The notes under the pieces are model-generated. The model was not told where the DNA came from. It was given only the letters and a program-made list of their open reading frames with translations, and did not search any database. From positions 1 to 64,000 of the forward strand of contig NZ_FNOH01000006.1 of the NCBI RefSeq assembly GCF_900106535.1: a stretch of 64,000 nt of DNA, given 5' to 3'. Source of the DNA: Myxococcus xanthus. GTDB taxonomy: Bacteria > Myxococcota > Myxococcia > Myxococcales > Myxococcaceae. Shown piece after piece: positions 17,078 through 25,591 of this stretch. Both the position numbers and the translations under genes were made by a program. The number at the start of each line of letters is the position of its first letter. Position 1 is the first letter of the stretch.

Positions 17078-18409
17078 ATGACACGCGCTCGTTTCGCTTC
17101 AGCCCTCACGCTGGGGGCTTTCCTCGTCCTCGGCCCCACGGGGGCGCTGGCGCAGTCCAACAACAACCCCGACAACCCGGAGTGTCTGGGCGACCGGTGC
17201 GGCATGCCGCTGGAAGTCGGCGGTGGCTGTGGCTGCGGCGCGGGCGGCAGCGTGTGGGTCAACTACACGGACGACGGCGACACGCTGTCGTACACGGACG
17301 ACGCGGACGGCGACGGCCGCGCGGATGACCGTGACAACTGTCCCTTCGTCTCCAACCGCGACCAGGCGGACGACGACGGCGACGACGTGGGCAACGCCTG
17401 CGACAACTGCGCCACGCTCTCCAACTTCCAGCAGCGCGACGCGGACGGCGACGGCATCGGCGACGACTGCGACCCGGACCAGGACAACGACGGCCGCGAC
17501 AACGCGGAAGACAACTGCCCGCTGGTGCCCAACCCCGGCCAGGAGGACCTGGACGGTGATGGCCTGGGCGATGTCTGCGACCTGGACGACGACGGTGACG
17601 GCGTGCTGGACGGCGACGACAACTGCCCCCGCGTCTACAACCCCGACCAGGTCATCAAAGACGAAGAGGCTCACTTGTGCCGCGTGGATGCGGACAACGA
17701 CAACATCTCCGACAGCAGCGACAACTGCCCGGGTGTGCCCAACCCCGACCAGCGGGATACGGACGGTGACGGCGTGGGCGACGCGTGCGACCCCGACATC
17801 GACGGCGACAGCGTGCTCAACACGCAGGACAACTGCCCCGCCGTCGAAAACCGCGACCAGCGCGACGACGACCGCGACGGCATTGGCGACGCGTGCGACA
17901 CGCGCTACTGCCTGGTGACGAACCCCGAGCGCCCCGACGACTGCCTGGACCCGAAGTCGCCGTTCACCGTCAGCGCCGGTGGCCTGTTCCGCACGGACAA
18001 GGCCGGCATCACCATCCGTCCGCCGCTGTTCGCCAACCGCAACGGCGCGGCCATGGAGTACGAGTGGGTGGTGGTGAAGCGTCCCTCGGGTTCCATCTCG
18101 GTGGTGGAGCGTCCGCAGGGCGCCGTGACGCTCAGCCGCGACTGGCAGTACATGTACGTCGACGGCAGCGTGCCCACCTTCGTCCCGGACAAGAAGGGCG
18201 AGTACCAGCTCCAGCTGACCGCGCGCCTGGCCTTCTCCGACCGCGTCTTCCCGGACCAGCGCGTGTCCACCTCCACCCTCACGGTGCTCGTGGGGGATGA
18301 ATCGGAGAAGGGCAACAACTGCAGCTCGGTGCCCGCCGGCTTCAGCGCCACCGCCCTGGGCGCTGCGCTGCTCAGCGTGCTGATGCGCCGCCGCCGTCCC
18401 CAGCAGTAA
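17078..18409 (+). CDS. MYXO-CTERM protein with thrombospondin type 3 repeats
   Basis: This 443-residue exported protein has a signal peptide (LTLGAFLVLGPTGALAQ), a short Cys/Gly-rich region (GGGCGCGAGG), about six Asp-rich TSP3 repeats each carrying DNC (residues about 60-280), a beta-sandwich region, and a MYXO-CTERM tail: Cys415, a hydrophobic helix and RRRR. MYXO-CTERM tails are thought to be processed by myxosortases, with the Cys anchored at the outer membrane. TSP3 repeats bind calcium. The ATG has an excellent AAAGGAG site seven bases upstream. It is flanked on both sides by TSP3 lipoproteins, which suggests a shared surface assembly. Confidence 0.93.
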   Translation: MTRARFASALTLGAFLVLGPTGALAQSNNNPDNPECLGDRCGMPLEVGGGCGCGAGGSVWVNYTDDGDTLSYTDDADGDGRADDRDNCPFVSNRDQADDDGDDVGNACDNCATLSNFQQRDADGDGIGDDCDPDQDNDGRDNAEDNCPLVPNPGQEDLDGDGLGDVCDLDDDGDGVLDGDDNCPRVYNPDQVIKDEEAHLCRVDADNDNISDSSDNCPGVPNPDQRDTDGDGVGDACDPDIDGDSVLNTQDNCPAVENRDQRDDDRDGIGDACDTRYCLVTNPERPDDCLDPKSPFTVSAGGLFRTDKAGITIRPPLFANRNGAAMEYEWVVVKRPSGSISVVERPQGAVTLSRDWQYMYVDGSVPTFVPDKKGEYQLQLTARLAFSDRVFPDQRVSTSTLTVLVGDESEKGNNCSSVPAGFSATALGAALLSVLMRRRRPQQ

Positions 18410-18442
18410 CCTCGTCGTCCCCCTCCAGGAGGTCCCTTCCGC

Positions 18443-20422
18443 ATGCGCCGCTTCGTTCGTACCTCGCTGCTCGCGGCGGGCCTCCTGGCTTCGGGCCTGT
18501 GGTCCTGTTCGGACGCCATGCTCGAATCGAGGGTGGATGCGCTCTCCAACCTCGATGACCGGCTGACGCTCCAGGGGCGGGTGTGCACGCGCCCGCCCAG
18601 CCCCTCCGGCTTCCCGGTGAAGGTGGTGGTGGTCATCGACGAGTCGGGCAGCATGTGCGTCTCCGACCCGCCGGGCGCGCAGCTCGACAACGGCTTCTGC
18701 CAGCGCCGGGAGATTCTGGACATCATCCCGGAGGGCGTCACCGAGCCCGCGCGCGTGCGCGCCCTCAAGCGGCTGGTTCAGCAGTTCCGGGAAGTGAATG
18801 CGCAGGGCGGCAACGTGCAGGTGTCCGTCGCTCCCTTTGAAACGAACGTGCGCAACGTCTGGCCGCCCACCACGACGGGGGACCGCTTCGCCCGGCCGGA
18901 CAACAACATCGACAGCTACATCGAGGGCCTGCAGAGCCAGTTGGGCAAGGGCACCGACTACCAGGGCGCCCTGTCCTACGCCTACAGCCTCATTTCCAGC
19001 GACATCAACGCGGTGGCGCAGTCCAACCCGGAGCTGCTGCCGCGCACGCGCTACGTCGTCGTCTTCCTCACGGACGGCACGCCGTATCCGCGCTGCTCGG
19101 CCACCGACAACCTCAGCGTCTACGCCGACCCGGACAACCCGGACCTGACGTGGGCGGACTCGCTGCGTGACTTCTGCAACCTCACCAACACCACGGACCA
19201 GATTGACGGGTTCGAGGTGGGGACGGACCGCAACCAGAACTACCAGCTGTTCAGCTACGTGCGGCGGCTGATGGAGTTGAAGGACCAGTACAACGTGGGC
19301 GATTTGCGCATGCACACGGTGCTGCTCTTCAACCAGGAAGCGGTGCGGGCGTGTGGCCCCATCTGCCAGGACATCTACGGCGTGTACCCGGGCGTGGAGC
19401 CGGCGCGCTACCCGGAGGCCGCGAAGAAGATCGCCGCGTGGCTGCTGCGGCGCTTCGCGGACATCGGCAACGGCGTGTACCAGGAGTTCAACGACACGGG
19501 CGAAATCTCCAACCTGGGCCTGGGCGCGCTGGACTACTCGTCGTTCGCCTCGCGCAACGTGATGAAGACGTTGATGGTGGAGTCGCTCAGCTCCGCGCCG
19601 GGTGACACCGGCCGCGTGCTGGACAGTGATGGGGACGGGGTGCCGGATTCCATCGACAACAGCTTCACGCTGAAGACCAACACCTTCGTCGCGGACAGCG
19701 ACGGCGACTGCCTGGATGACGGCTTCGAGTACCGCCGTGAGGACCAGGGCTTCCGCGCCGCCAATGATTTGGACGCGCGCGGGTGCAACCCGGCCTCGCC
19801 GCTGACGCCCAACTGCGTCTGCCGCGACACGGACGGTGACGGCCTGTCCCAGTTCGCCGAGGACTACCTGCGCACGCGCACCGGCATCGTGGACAGTGAC
19901 GGAGACGGCGTGCCGGACGGCCTGGAAGCGCGCTGGGGGCTCAACCCGCTGGAGAACAGCGTGTCGGGCCTGGATACGGACGGTGACGGCATCCCGGACG
20001 CCCAGGAGTTGCGTGCGGGCAGTGACCCCACGCGCCGCGACAAGGCCTTCCATGAGCGCTTCGGCTACCAGTACGAGACGCGTATCGCGGAGGTCCGCCC
20101 CGACGGCAGCCTCTGCTACGACTTCACCGTGTCCAACCTGCAGCTCGTCACGCCGCCGGACCGCGCGGGCGTGAAGCAGGGCTACAACCTCTTCAAGGTG
20201 TGGTTCGCCGAGGCGCCGGAGAGTGGCGTGAGCACGGACTACGGCGTGTGGCGCACCGCCTGTGCCTGGGCGCAGTATGCGCCGCCCAGCGTGCGGGTCC
20301 CGGTGGGGCCCGAGCTGGTCTTCGAGGATGCTGACTTCCGCCGGCCCGACACCTTGAGCAACCCGTGGAACAACCAGAACGACTGTGTCGGAATCCCGCC
20401 CTCGGGGAGCGCCAATCCGTGA
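18443..20422 (+). CDS. VWA/TSP3 lipoprotein with intact MIDAS
   Basis: This 659-residue lipoprotein (Cys22, followed by Ser-Asp) has a VWA domain with the metal-ion-dependent adhesion motif DESGS at residues 66-70 and a later FLTDGTPYP strand typical of VWA folds. TSP3-type repeats (DSDGDGVPD, DTDGDGIPD, about 390-540) follow, then a C-terminal domain with GYQYETRI and LCYDFTVSN. VWA domains bind protein ligands through Mg or Mn. In Myxococcus gliding the VWA lipoprotein CglB is the adhesin moved by the Glt complex, and this gene is near a Glt-like operon. It lies 33 bases after the MYXO-CTERM gene and ends in a GTGA overlap with the next gene. Confidence 0.92.
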   Translation: MRRFVRTSLLAAGLLASGLWSCSDAMLESRVDALSNLDDRLTLQGRVCTRPPSPSGFPVKVVVVIDESGSMCVSDPPGAQLDNGFCQRREILDIIPEGVTEPARVRALKRLVQQFREVNAQGGNVQVSVAPFETNVRNVWPPTTTGDRFARPDNNIDSYIEGLQSQLGKGTDYQGALSYAYSLISSDINAVAQSNPELLPRTRYVVVFLTDGTPYPRCSATDNLSVYADPDNPDLTWADSLRDFCNLTNTTDQIDGFEVGTDRNQNYQLFSYVRRLMELKDQYNVGDLRMHTVLLFNQEAVRACGPICQDIYGVYPGVEPARYPEAAKKIAAWLLRRFADIGNGVYQEFNDTGEISNLGLGALDYSSFASRNVMKTLMVESLSSAPGDTGRVLDSDGDGVPDSIDNSFTLKTNTFVADSDGDCLDDGFEYRREDQGFRAANDLDARGCNPASPLTPNCVCRDTDGDGLSQFAEDYLRTRTGIVDSDGDGVPDGLEARWGLNPLENSVSGLDTDGDGIPDAQELRAGSDPTRRDKAFHERFGYQYETRIAEVRPDGSLCYDFTVSNLQLVTPPDRAGVKQGYNLFKVWFAEAPESGVSTDYGVWRTACAWAQYAPPSVRVPVGPELVFEDADFRRPDTLSNPWNNQNDCVGIPPSGSANP

Positions 20423-22167
20423 GCCGCGTTGTCCGAATCCTGGCGGGCGTCCTGGTGGCCGTGGCGATGGTGATGGCGTGTACGGATTCCTATCTGTACG
20501 ACCCTCGCCGTGACACGGAAGTGCCGGTGGACCGGGCGGTGACATTGGAAGGCCGCTTCTGCACCGTGGGCAGCAATGAGGTGGTGCGGCCCATCAAGCT
20601 GGTGGTTGCCATGGACGCCTCGCAGTCCATGCGGGTGAGCGACCCGGACGGCGCGCGCGCCACCGCGCTGGTGGAGCTCATCCAGAACCTGCCCAGGGAC
20701 CCCGAGGTGCACCTGGCGGTGATGCTCTTCGCGGGCAGCACCACGGCCTTCCTCACGCAGCAGCCGGGCAACCCGCCCCAGGACGGCTTCGTCCAGGTGT
20801 CCTCCATGGATGACGCCATGCTGCGGCGCCTGACTGAGCAGCTGCTCACCTTCCGCAACCCCGACACCTCGCCGAACCGGGACTCGACGGACTTCGTCAA
20901 GCCGCTGTCGGACATCTACTCGCTCATCAACACGGACATCGCGCGCAGCCGGCTGGACCCGGGCGGTGCGCAGGCGCTGGCGCAGGCGCGCTACTCCGTC
21001 ATCTTCCTGTCGGACGGCAAGCCCACCAACGACCAGGATGACGAGCTGCTCCGGGGTGACGCGGTGGTGCGCATCCGCCAGTTGCGGGATTTGGTGGAGG
21101 ACGTGCGCGTCAACACCGTGCACGTCTTCAACCCCACGCAGCCGGTGTCCTCGGTGTGCGACCTGTCTGGTGACGGGGGCTGCCCGCTGCTCATCATCAA
21201 CCAGAACGCGGACCGGTTGGAGCAGATGGCGACGCTGGGCGGCGGCAACTTCCGCGACTTCCGCAACAACGAGCCCATCAACTTCCTGGACTTCACCTTC
21301 GGCCAGGTGCGCCGCGCCTTCATCGTGAAGGAGATGGTGGCCTTCAACTTCTCCGCGCCGCCGGGCAGCCCGGTGGGTGAGGCGGACTCGGACGGTGACG
21401 GCCTGACGGACGCGCGCGAGCTGGAGCTGGGCACGGACCCGCACAAGGTGGACACGGACGGGGACGGCTTCAGCGACGGCGTGGAGGTGTACTTCCGCGA
21501 CCGCGGCGTGGACTTCAACCCCACGCAGGAGGCCCTGCCGGACGGCGGCGGGCTGGACCGCGGGTGTCCGCCGGCGCTGCGCGGCGTGGACTCGGACTGC
21601 GACGGCCTGCTGGACTGCGACGAGCAGTTCGTGGGCACCAACGCGACGCTGGCGGACAGTGACCGGGACGGCGTGCCGGACGGCATGGAGTGGCTGGGCG
21701 GCACGCAGGGCGCCAGCAACGACCTGGACGAGGACCCGGACAACGACGGGCTGACGAACCGCGTGGAGCTGCGGATGCACACCCGTCCGCTGGTGGTGGA
21801 CACCGCGGACCTGTCGGTGAATGGCTATCGCTACGCCTTCGAGGCGGACGGCCCGCCGGACAACCTGGGCCGCCAGTGCTACCGCTTCCGCGTGGAGAAC
21901 GTCCTGCTGGCCCCCACGATGGCGTCCGCGGACGACGCGGGCGTGGTGCAACGCGGGGCGGGCTTCAATGACATCGCGTTGTCCGTGGCCATGGTGCCCG
22001 GAGACGACCCCACCGCCCGGACGCTTGTCCGCACCTTCCGCGTGAATGACGTGCGCTACCCGGTGGGCGGCATCAAGTCGCCCGCCGATGGCGTCATCCG
22101 CGTGGAACCCGAGCAGCTCGTCGACGGCTGCCCCGGCCGCCCCGACGACGTGCCCCCGACGCCTTGA
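20419..22167 (+). CDS. VWA/TSP3 lipoprotein, third paralogue
   Basis: This 582-residue lipoprotein (Cys21, followed by Thr-Asp) has the MIDAS motif DASQS at residues 66-70, and FLSDGKPTN marks the later metal-site region. Residues about 315-455 hold TSP3-like calcium repeats (DSDGDGLTD, DTDGDGFSD, DSDRDGVPD). The C-terminal domain (GYRYAFEAD, QCYRFRVENV) matches its two relatives. Translation starts at GTG 20419, overlapping the previous stop as GTGA and preceded by GGGGAG, so the two VWA genes are translationally coupled and may be made in equal amounts. Confidence 0.92.
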   Translation: MSRVVRILAGVLVAVAMVMACTDSYLYDPRRDTEVPVDRAVTLEGRFCTVGSNEVVRPIKLVVAMDASQSMRVSDPDGARATALVELIQNLPRDPEVHLAVMLFAGSTTAFLTQQPGNPPQDGFVQVSSMDDAMLRRLTEQLLTFRNPDTSPNRDSTDFVKPLSDIYSLINTDIARSRLDPGGAQALAQARYSVIFLSDGKPTNDQDDELLRGDAVVRIRQLRDLVEDVRVNTVHVFNPTQPVSSVCDLSGDGGCPLLIINQNADRLEQMATLGGGNFRDFRNNEPINFLDFTFGQVRRAFIVKEMVAFNFSAPPGSPVGEADSDGDGLTDARELELGTDPHKVDTDGDGFSDGVEVYFRDRGVDFNPTQEALPDGGGLDRGCPPALRGVDSDCDGLLDCDEQFVGTNATLADSDRDGVPDGMEWLGGTQGASNDLDEDPDNDGLTNRVELRMHTRPLVVDTADLSVNGYRYAFEADGPPDNLGRQCYRFRVENVLLAPTMASADDAGVVQRGAGFNDIALSVAMVPGDDPTARTLVRTFRVNDVRYPVGGIKSPADGVIRVEPEQLVDGCPGRPDDVPPTP

Positions 22168-22178
22168 GAACCGACGCC

Positions 22179-24557
22179 ATGCCCACCTCTGTCCGTCTGT
22201 TGCCGTTCGCGTTGCTCGTCCTCGCCGCCTGTTCGTCTGGAGGAGGCGAGACACCAGACGCGGGGACTCCCGTGGTGGAGGACCTGTGCAATTCGCGCGA
22301 AGAGGCGCTGACGCGGCCCGAGTGCGAGCTCAAGCCGGGCGAGCCGCTGGAGCGCTTCCTGGCGCTGGACAGCGAGCCGCGCGCTGGTGACCAGGACTGG
22401 TACCGCATTGTCCTGCCGCCCGGCACCAACGCCCGCACGCTGCTGAACGTCAACGGGACGTACCTGGCGTCCAGCACCGCGGTGAATCTGTCCGTCACCA
22501 TCCTGGGGCCGCTGCCGGACGGGAAGGAGGGCTCGCTGGCGAGGAAAGAGGACAAGCACGCCCAGGGCGCGCCCCGTCCGGTGGACATCGTGTTGCCGCT
22601 GCGCGACGGGCTGGAGAACCAGACGCTGCTGGTGCTGGTGCAGGACGCGCCAGACGTGCCGTCCCGGCCCAACTTCGACGCGCGCAACAAGTACCGGTTG
22701 ACGGTGCGCATCGACCAGAACCCGGACGCGCAGGAGCCCAACGACACGCACGAGACGGCCACGCCGCTGGTGCTGACGCAGTCTGGGGAGATGCTGATGG
22801 GCGCCTCCACCGGCTATCTGGCCACGGACAATGACGTGGACCACTATGCCTTCGACCTGGCGGAGGGGAAGATTGCCTACGTGCACGTCACCGCGCCCGA
22901 CCTGGACGCCGTGCCCAACTGGCGCCTGTCCTACGAGCTGTGGCGCCCGGGCTTCACGGAGAAGGAGGACGAAGGCGTGGTGCTGCCCCAGGTGCGCGGC
23001 GGCGAGCTGGCCACCGCGCGCAAAATCAAGAAGGCGGAGCTCCCCGGCCACTGGACGCTGGTGGTGAAGGGCTACCGCGGCACCAATGACCGGGACACGG
23101 CCCAGGGCGACCTCACGCAGCCCTACGAGGTGGAGGTGCGCGTGCTGGAGGAGGAGGACGCGCAGGACCGCACCGCGCCGGGCAATGACCGCGCGCAGGA
23201 GGCCACCACGCGCAACCTCGTCAGCGCCACGCCCGGCGGCGCCGGCTCGTCTGTCTCCTTCACCGGCCGCCTGGGCTACATCCCCGACCGGGACTGGTAC
23301 TCGGTGCGGCTGCCGGCCTTCAGCACCCCCACGCTGCTGCGCTACCGGCTGGTGCCGCTGGAGACGGGGGGCCGCTTCCCCGCGATGCCGGTAACGGCCT
23401 CGCGCGTGGTGCACGTGTTCACCCTGATCGCCACCGGGGGTCCCCTGAGCGAGTCGCGGGAGAGCTGCGCCACCGACGCCGCCGTCTGCCCGCGCGACTT
23501 CTCGGAGAATCCCGACGCCCGGGGCCTGGTGGATCGCTTCTGCCGGCGCACGGATTTGCCCGCGCCCATGTGTCTGCACTCGTCTCGCGAGGAGGCCGTG
23601 GGCAACTCGCGCTTCACCGCCCTGAGCAACTTCCGGGGGGTCATCCCGGTTCCGGCGCATGACGCCGCGCTGATGTACTACTTCCTGGTGCAGGACAACG
23701 GCTCGTGGGTCGACGACAAGGACTACCGCCTGGAGGTGAGCTGGGATGTGGAGGACGCGGACGAGCTGTCTCGCTACGTCAATGGCGCGGAGGCGCCGTT
23801 GGCGCGGACGCTCGCGTCCACCACGGCCTTCCCGTCGCCGCCCGACACGGCGGAGTTCTCCGTCACGGGCCAGCTGTCGCACGGCCACGGCCGGCTGCGC
23901 AGCGGCACGGACCGCATCAACGGGCTCGGGGTGCGTGGCCCGCTGGACTACGACGCCGTGCCTTCCGACGTGGACTCGTACGTGTTCGACCTGCCCTCGG
24001 TGCCTCCGCCGGAGGACCGGACGTGGCTGCTCCAGTGGGAGGTGGCGAAGCTGGCCGACGGTGGCACGCCGCACGGCCTGGCGCTGGACCTCACCTTCTG
24101 TGACGGCGATGCGACGGACGCCGGTGTCGGCACCTGCACGCCGGTGCGCACGGGCAACCGGGGGCCGCTGACGTTGGGCTACCGCTCGGACGCGCTGCGC
24201 GCCTGGCACACGCCGTCCAACGCGGGCACCAGCAGCCTGCAGTCGCTCTACCAGTTGGAGGACCGTCCCAACTCCACCGTCGTCACCCTGGCGCCCTATG
24301 CCTGCGGCTGCCTGGAGCGGCGCTTCATCCGCGGCGGCACCCTGCGCGTGGACGTGACGGCGTCGGAGCGGCTGGACTACGAGCGGGTGAACTACACGCT
24401 GCGCACCGGCCACGGGGACTATCCGCAGAGCTACCCGGTGGACGGCGGGACGACGGTGTCGTGCCCGGTCGTCACCGACGGTGGGACGACGCCGGACGGA
24501 GATGGCGGCGTCATCCAGAACTACGCCGGGGGCTGCAACTTCACCTACCAGCCATGA
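22179..24557 (+). CDS. Large lipoprotein with several PPC-like beta domains
   Basis: This 792-residue lipoprotein (lipobox LAAC) carries repeated segments resembling bacterial pre-peptidase C-terminal domains: DQDWYRIVLPPG, EPNDTHETATPL with DVDHYAFDLAEG, DRDWYSVRLPA and DVDSYVFDLP. Such beta-sandwich domains usually sit on secreted enzymes or surface proteins; no catalytic domain is visible here. The mature N-terminus has a short Gly/Asp/Thr linker. The start at ATG 22179 lies 12 bases past the previous stop; an overlapping TTG at 22164 is possible. It is the last gene of the TSP3/VWA run and is followed by a hairpin. Confidence 0.88.
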   Translation: MPTSVRLLPFALLVLAACSSGGGETPDAGTPVVEDLCNSREEALTRPECELKPGEPLERFLALDSEPRAGDQDWYRIVLPPGTNARTLLNVNGTYLASSTAVNLSVTILGPLPDGKEGSLARKEDKHAQGAPRPVDIVLPLRDGLENQTLLVLVQDAPDVPSRPNFDARNKYRLTVRIDQNPDAQEPNDTHETATPLVLTQSGEMLMGASTGYLATDNDVDHYAFDLAEGKIAYVHVTAPDLDAVPNWRLSYELWRPGFTEKEDEGVVLPQVRGGELATARKIKKAELPGHWTLVVKGYRGTNDRDTAQGDLTQPYEVEVRVLEEEDAQDRTAPGNDRAQEATTRNLVSATPGGAGSSVSFTGRLGYIPDRDWYSVRLPAFSTPTLLRYRLVPLETGGRFPAMPVTASRVVHVFTLIATGGPLSESRESCATDAAVCPRDFSENPDARGLVDRFCRRTDLPAPMCLHSSREEAVGNSRFTALSNFRGVIPVPAHDAALMYYFLVQDNGSWVDDKDYRLEVSWDVEDADELSRYVNGAEAPLARTLASTTAFPSPPDTAEFSVTGQLSHGHGRLRSGTDRINGLGVRGPLDYDAVPSDVDSYVFDLPSVPPPEDRTWLLQWEVAKLADGGTPHGLALDLTFCDGDATDAGVGTCTPVRTGNRGPLTLGYRSDALRAWHTPSNAGTSSLQSLYQLEDRPNSTVVTLAPYACGCLERRFIRGGTLRVDVTASERLDYERVNYTLRTGHGDYPQSYPVDGGTTVSCPVVTDGGTTPDGDGGVIQNYAGGCNFTYQP

Positions 24558-24572
24558 GGCGGGTGGCGTCAG

Positions 24573-24594
24573 GGCGGGAGCGCTGGCTCCCGCC
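24573..24594. terminator. Hairpin between convergent genes
   Basis: A perfect 8-bp stem (GGCGGGAG/CTCCCGCC) with a six-base loop lies between the end of the PPC-like lipoprotein gene (plus) and the end of a small lipoprotein gene (minus). There is no T run. It could act in both directions. Confidence 0.55.
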
Positions 24595-24619
24595 CGTCAC
24601 GCGGTGGTCCGCGAGGACT

Positions 24620-25057
24620 TCAGGGCGCGACGCCCAGCCCGTTGAGGGTGATGACCTGCTGGGCGGCGTTGGCGGCATTGGATTCGATGGTAATCGTGCC
24701 GTTGTATTCCACGTCATCGGTGGGCATGAACGCCACCGTCAGGTAGGCGCGGTCATACGTCTCCAACCGCAGCGGCGTGCCTGGGGTGAAGCCTTCGGGA
24801 AGCTGGAGGGTGAAGACGCTCGGCGCCGACAGGGTGATGGCGGTGATGTCCAGCGGGTCCAGGCCGCGGTTCTGGATGGCCAGCGAGTTGTAGGCCGTCT
24901 GCCCGACGTAGGTGCCGTGGTTGAACTCGCGGTTGAACGTCAGCGCCGCGCGGTCGATGAAGAGTGTGGGCGCCTGGGGAAGCTCCGTCTCCTCCCCACA
25001 GCCAGCCAGGGCGAAGAAGATGATGGGGAGCCAACGGGTACGCAGTCGCATGGACAT
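24620..25057 (-). CDS. Small lipoprotein with one choice-of-anchor-D (ASPM-like Ig) domain
   Basis: This 145-residue lipoprotein (lipobox LAGC) has a single immunoglobulin-like domain of the choice-of-anchor-D type: LTFNREFNHGTYV, SLAIQNRGLDPLDIT, LTVAFMPTDD and GTITIESNAAN. Such domains are structural modules of bacterial surface proteins. The start at 25057 is supported by GAGG five bases upstream; a second in-frame ATG lies at 25051. It is divergent from the gene at 25083, with only 25 bases between start codons. Confidence 0.85.
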   Translation of the reverse strand: MSMRLRTRWLPIIFFALAGCGEETELPQAPTLFIDRAALTFNREFNHGTYVGQTAYNSLAIQNRGLDPLDITAITLSAPSVFTLQLPEGFTPGTPLRLETYDRAYLTVAFMPTDDVEYNGTITIESNAANAAQQVITLNGLGVAP

Positions 25058-25082
25058 ACACGCCTCGCATGAGGGTCTGAAG

Positions 25083-25589
25083 ATGACGCCGGTTGTAACA
25101 GTGTTTGGCCGCAAGGCCCAGGCAGCAGCGGTGCTGCTTTTTGCGTCGCTTTGGGGTGCCTGCGACGGCACGCGCGAGGACTTCATCGGCGCGCGTGTGA
25201 AGGACACCTGCGGCGCGGCCTGGCCTGTGTGCGACCGCGTGGCGGGCTGTATTCTCGGCTCGGAAAGTTATTCGGAAGGCCGCTTCCCTGGCCGGCAGCA
25301 GCTCATCGTCCAGTTGAAGGAAGCCTCCACCGTGAAGGTGAGTCTCTTCCTGGAGGACGTCACCGCGGCGGGAAGTGAAACCGTGATGCTCTTCCATGAA
25401 GAGGGCTGCCGGGCGCGCATCCGCCGGGCCACGGAAGGGCGCGCGGTGTTGGATGTGATGGAGCGACAGGGCTCCTTCACCGAGGAGGCGGAGCTCACCG
25501 GCGTGGGCGACCACCTCATCGAGTTCGAGTCCGACATGCAGGCGCGCTACATCATCAAGGTGGACGTGACGCCGCTGCGCAATCGCTAG
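25083..25589 (+). CDS. Small lipoprotein of unknown function
   Basis: This 168-residue protein has a signal and lipobox (LWGAC) with Asp at position +2, a residue that can mean inner-membrane retention. Three further Cys lie in the N-terminal third (DTCGAAWPVCDRVAGC). The rest looks like a beta-sandwich (QLIVQLKEASTVKVSLFLED, AELTGVGDHLIEFES). I do not recognise the family. It converges with the GMC oxidoreductase gene, whose stop is two bases away. Confidence 0.8.
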   Translation: MTPVVTVFGRKAQAAAVLLFASLWGACDGTREDFIGARVKDTCGAAWPVCDRVAGCILGSESYSEGRFPGRQQLIVQLKEASTVKVSLFLEDVTAAGSETVMLFHEEGCRARIRRATEGRAVLDVMERQGSFTEEAELTGVGDHLIEFESDMQARYIIKVDVTPLRNR

Positions 25590-25591
25590 CG

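Noticed and set aside
17263..17915. Regular short repeats that could suggest a CRISPR-like or satellite array
   Set aside because: They are in-frame codons of Asp-rich TSP3 repeats with variable spacing, not identical repeats with unique spacers.
17099..20545. An 1148-codon minus-strand frame across the TSP3 genes
   Set aside because: Low-complexity Val/Arg/Ala sequence generated by reading Asp-rich repeats backwards.
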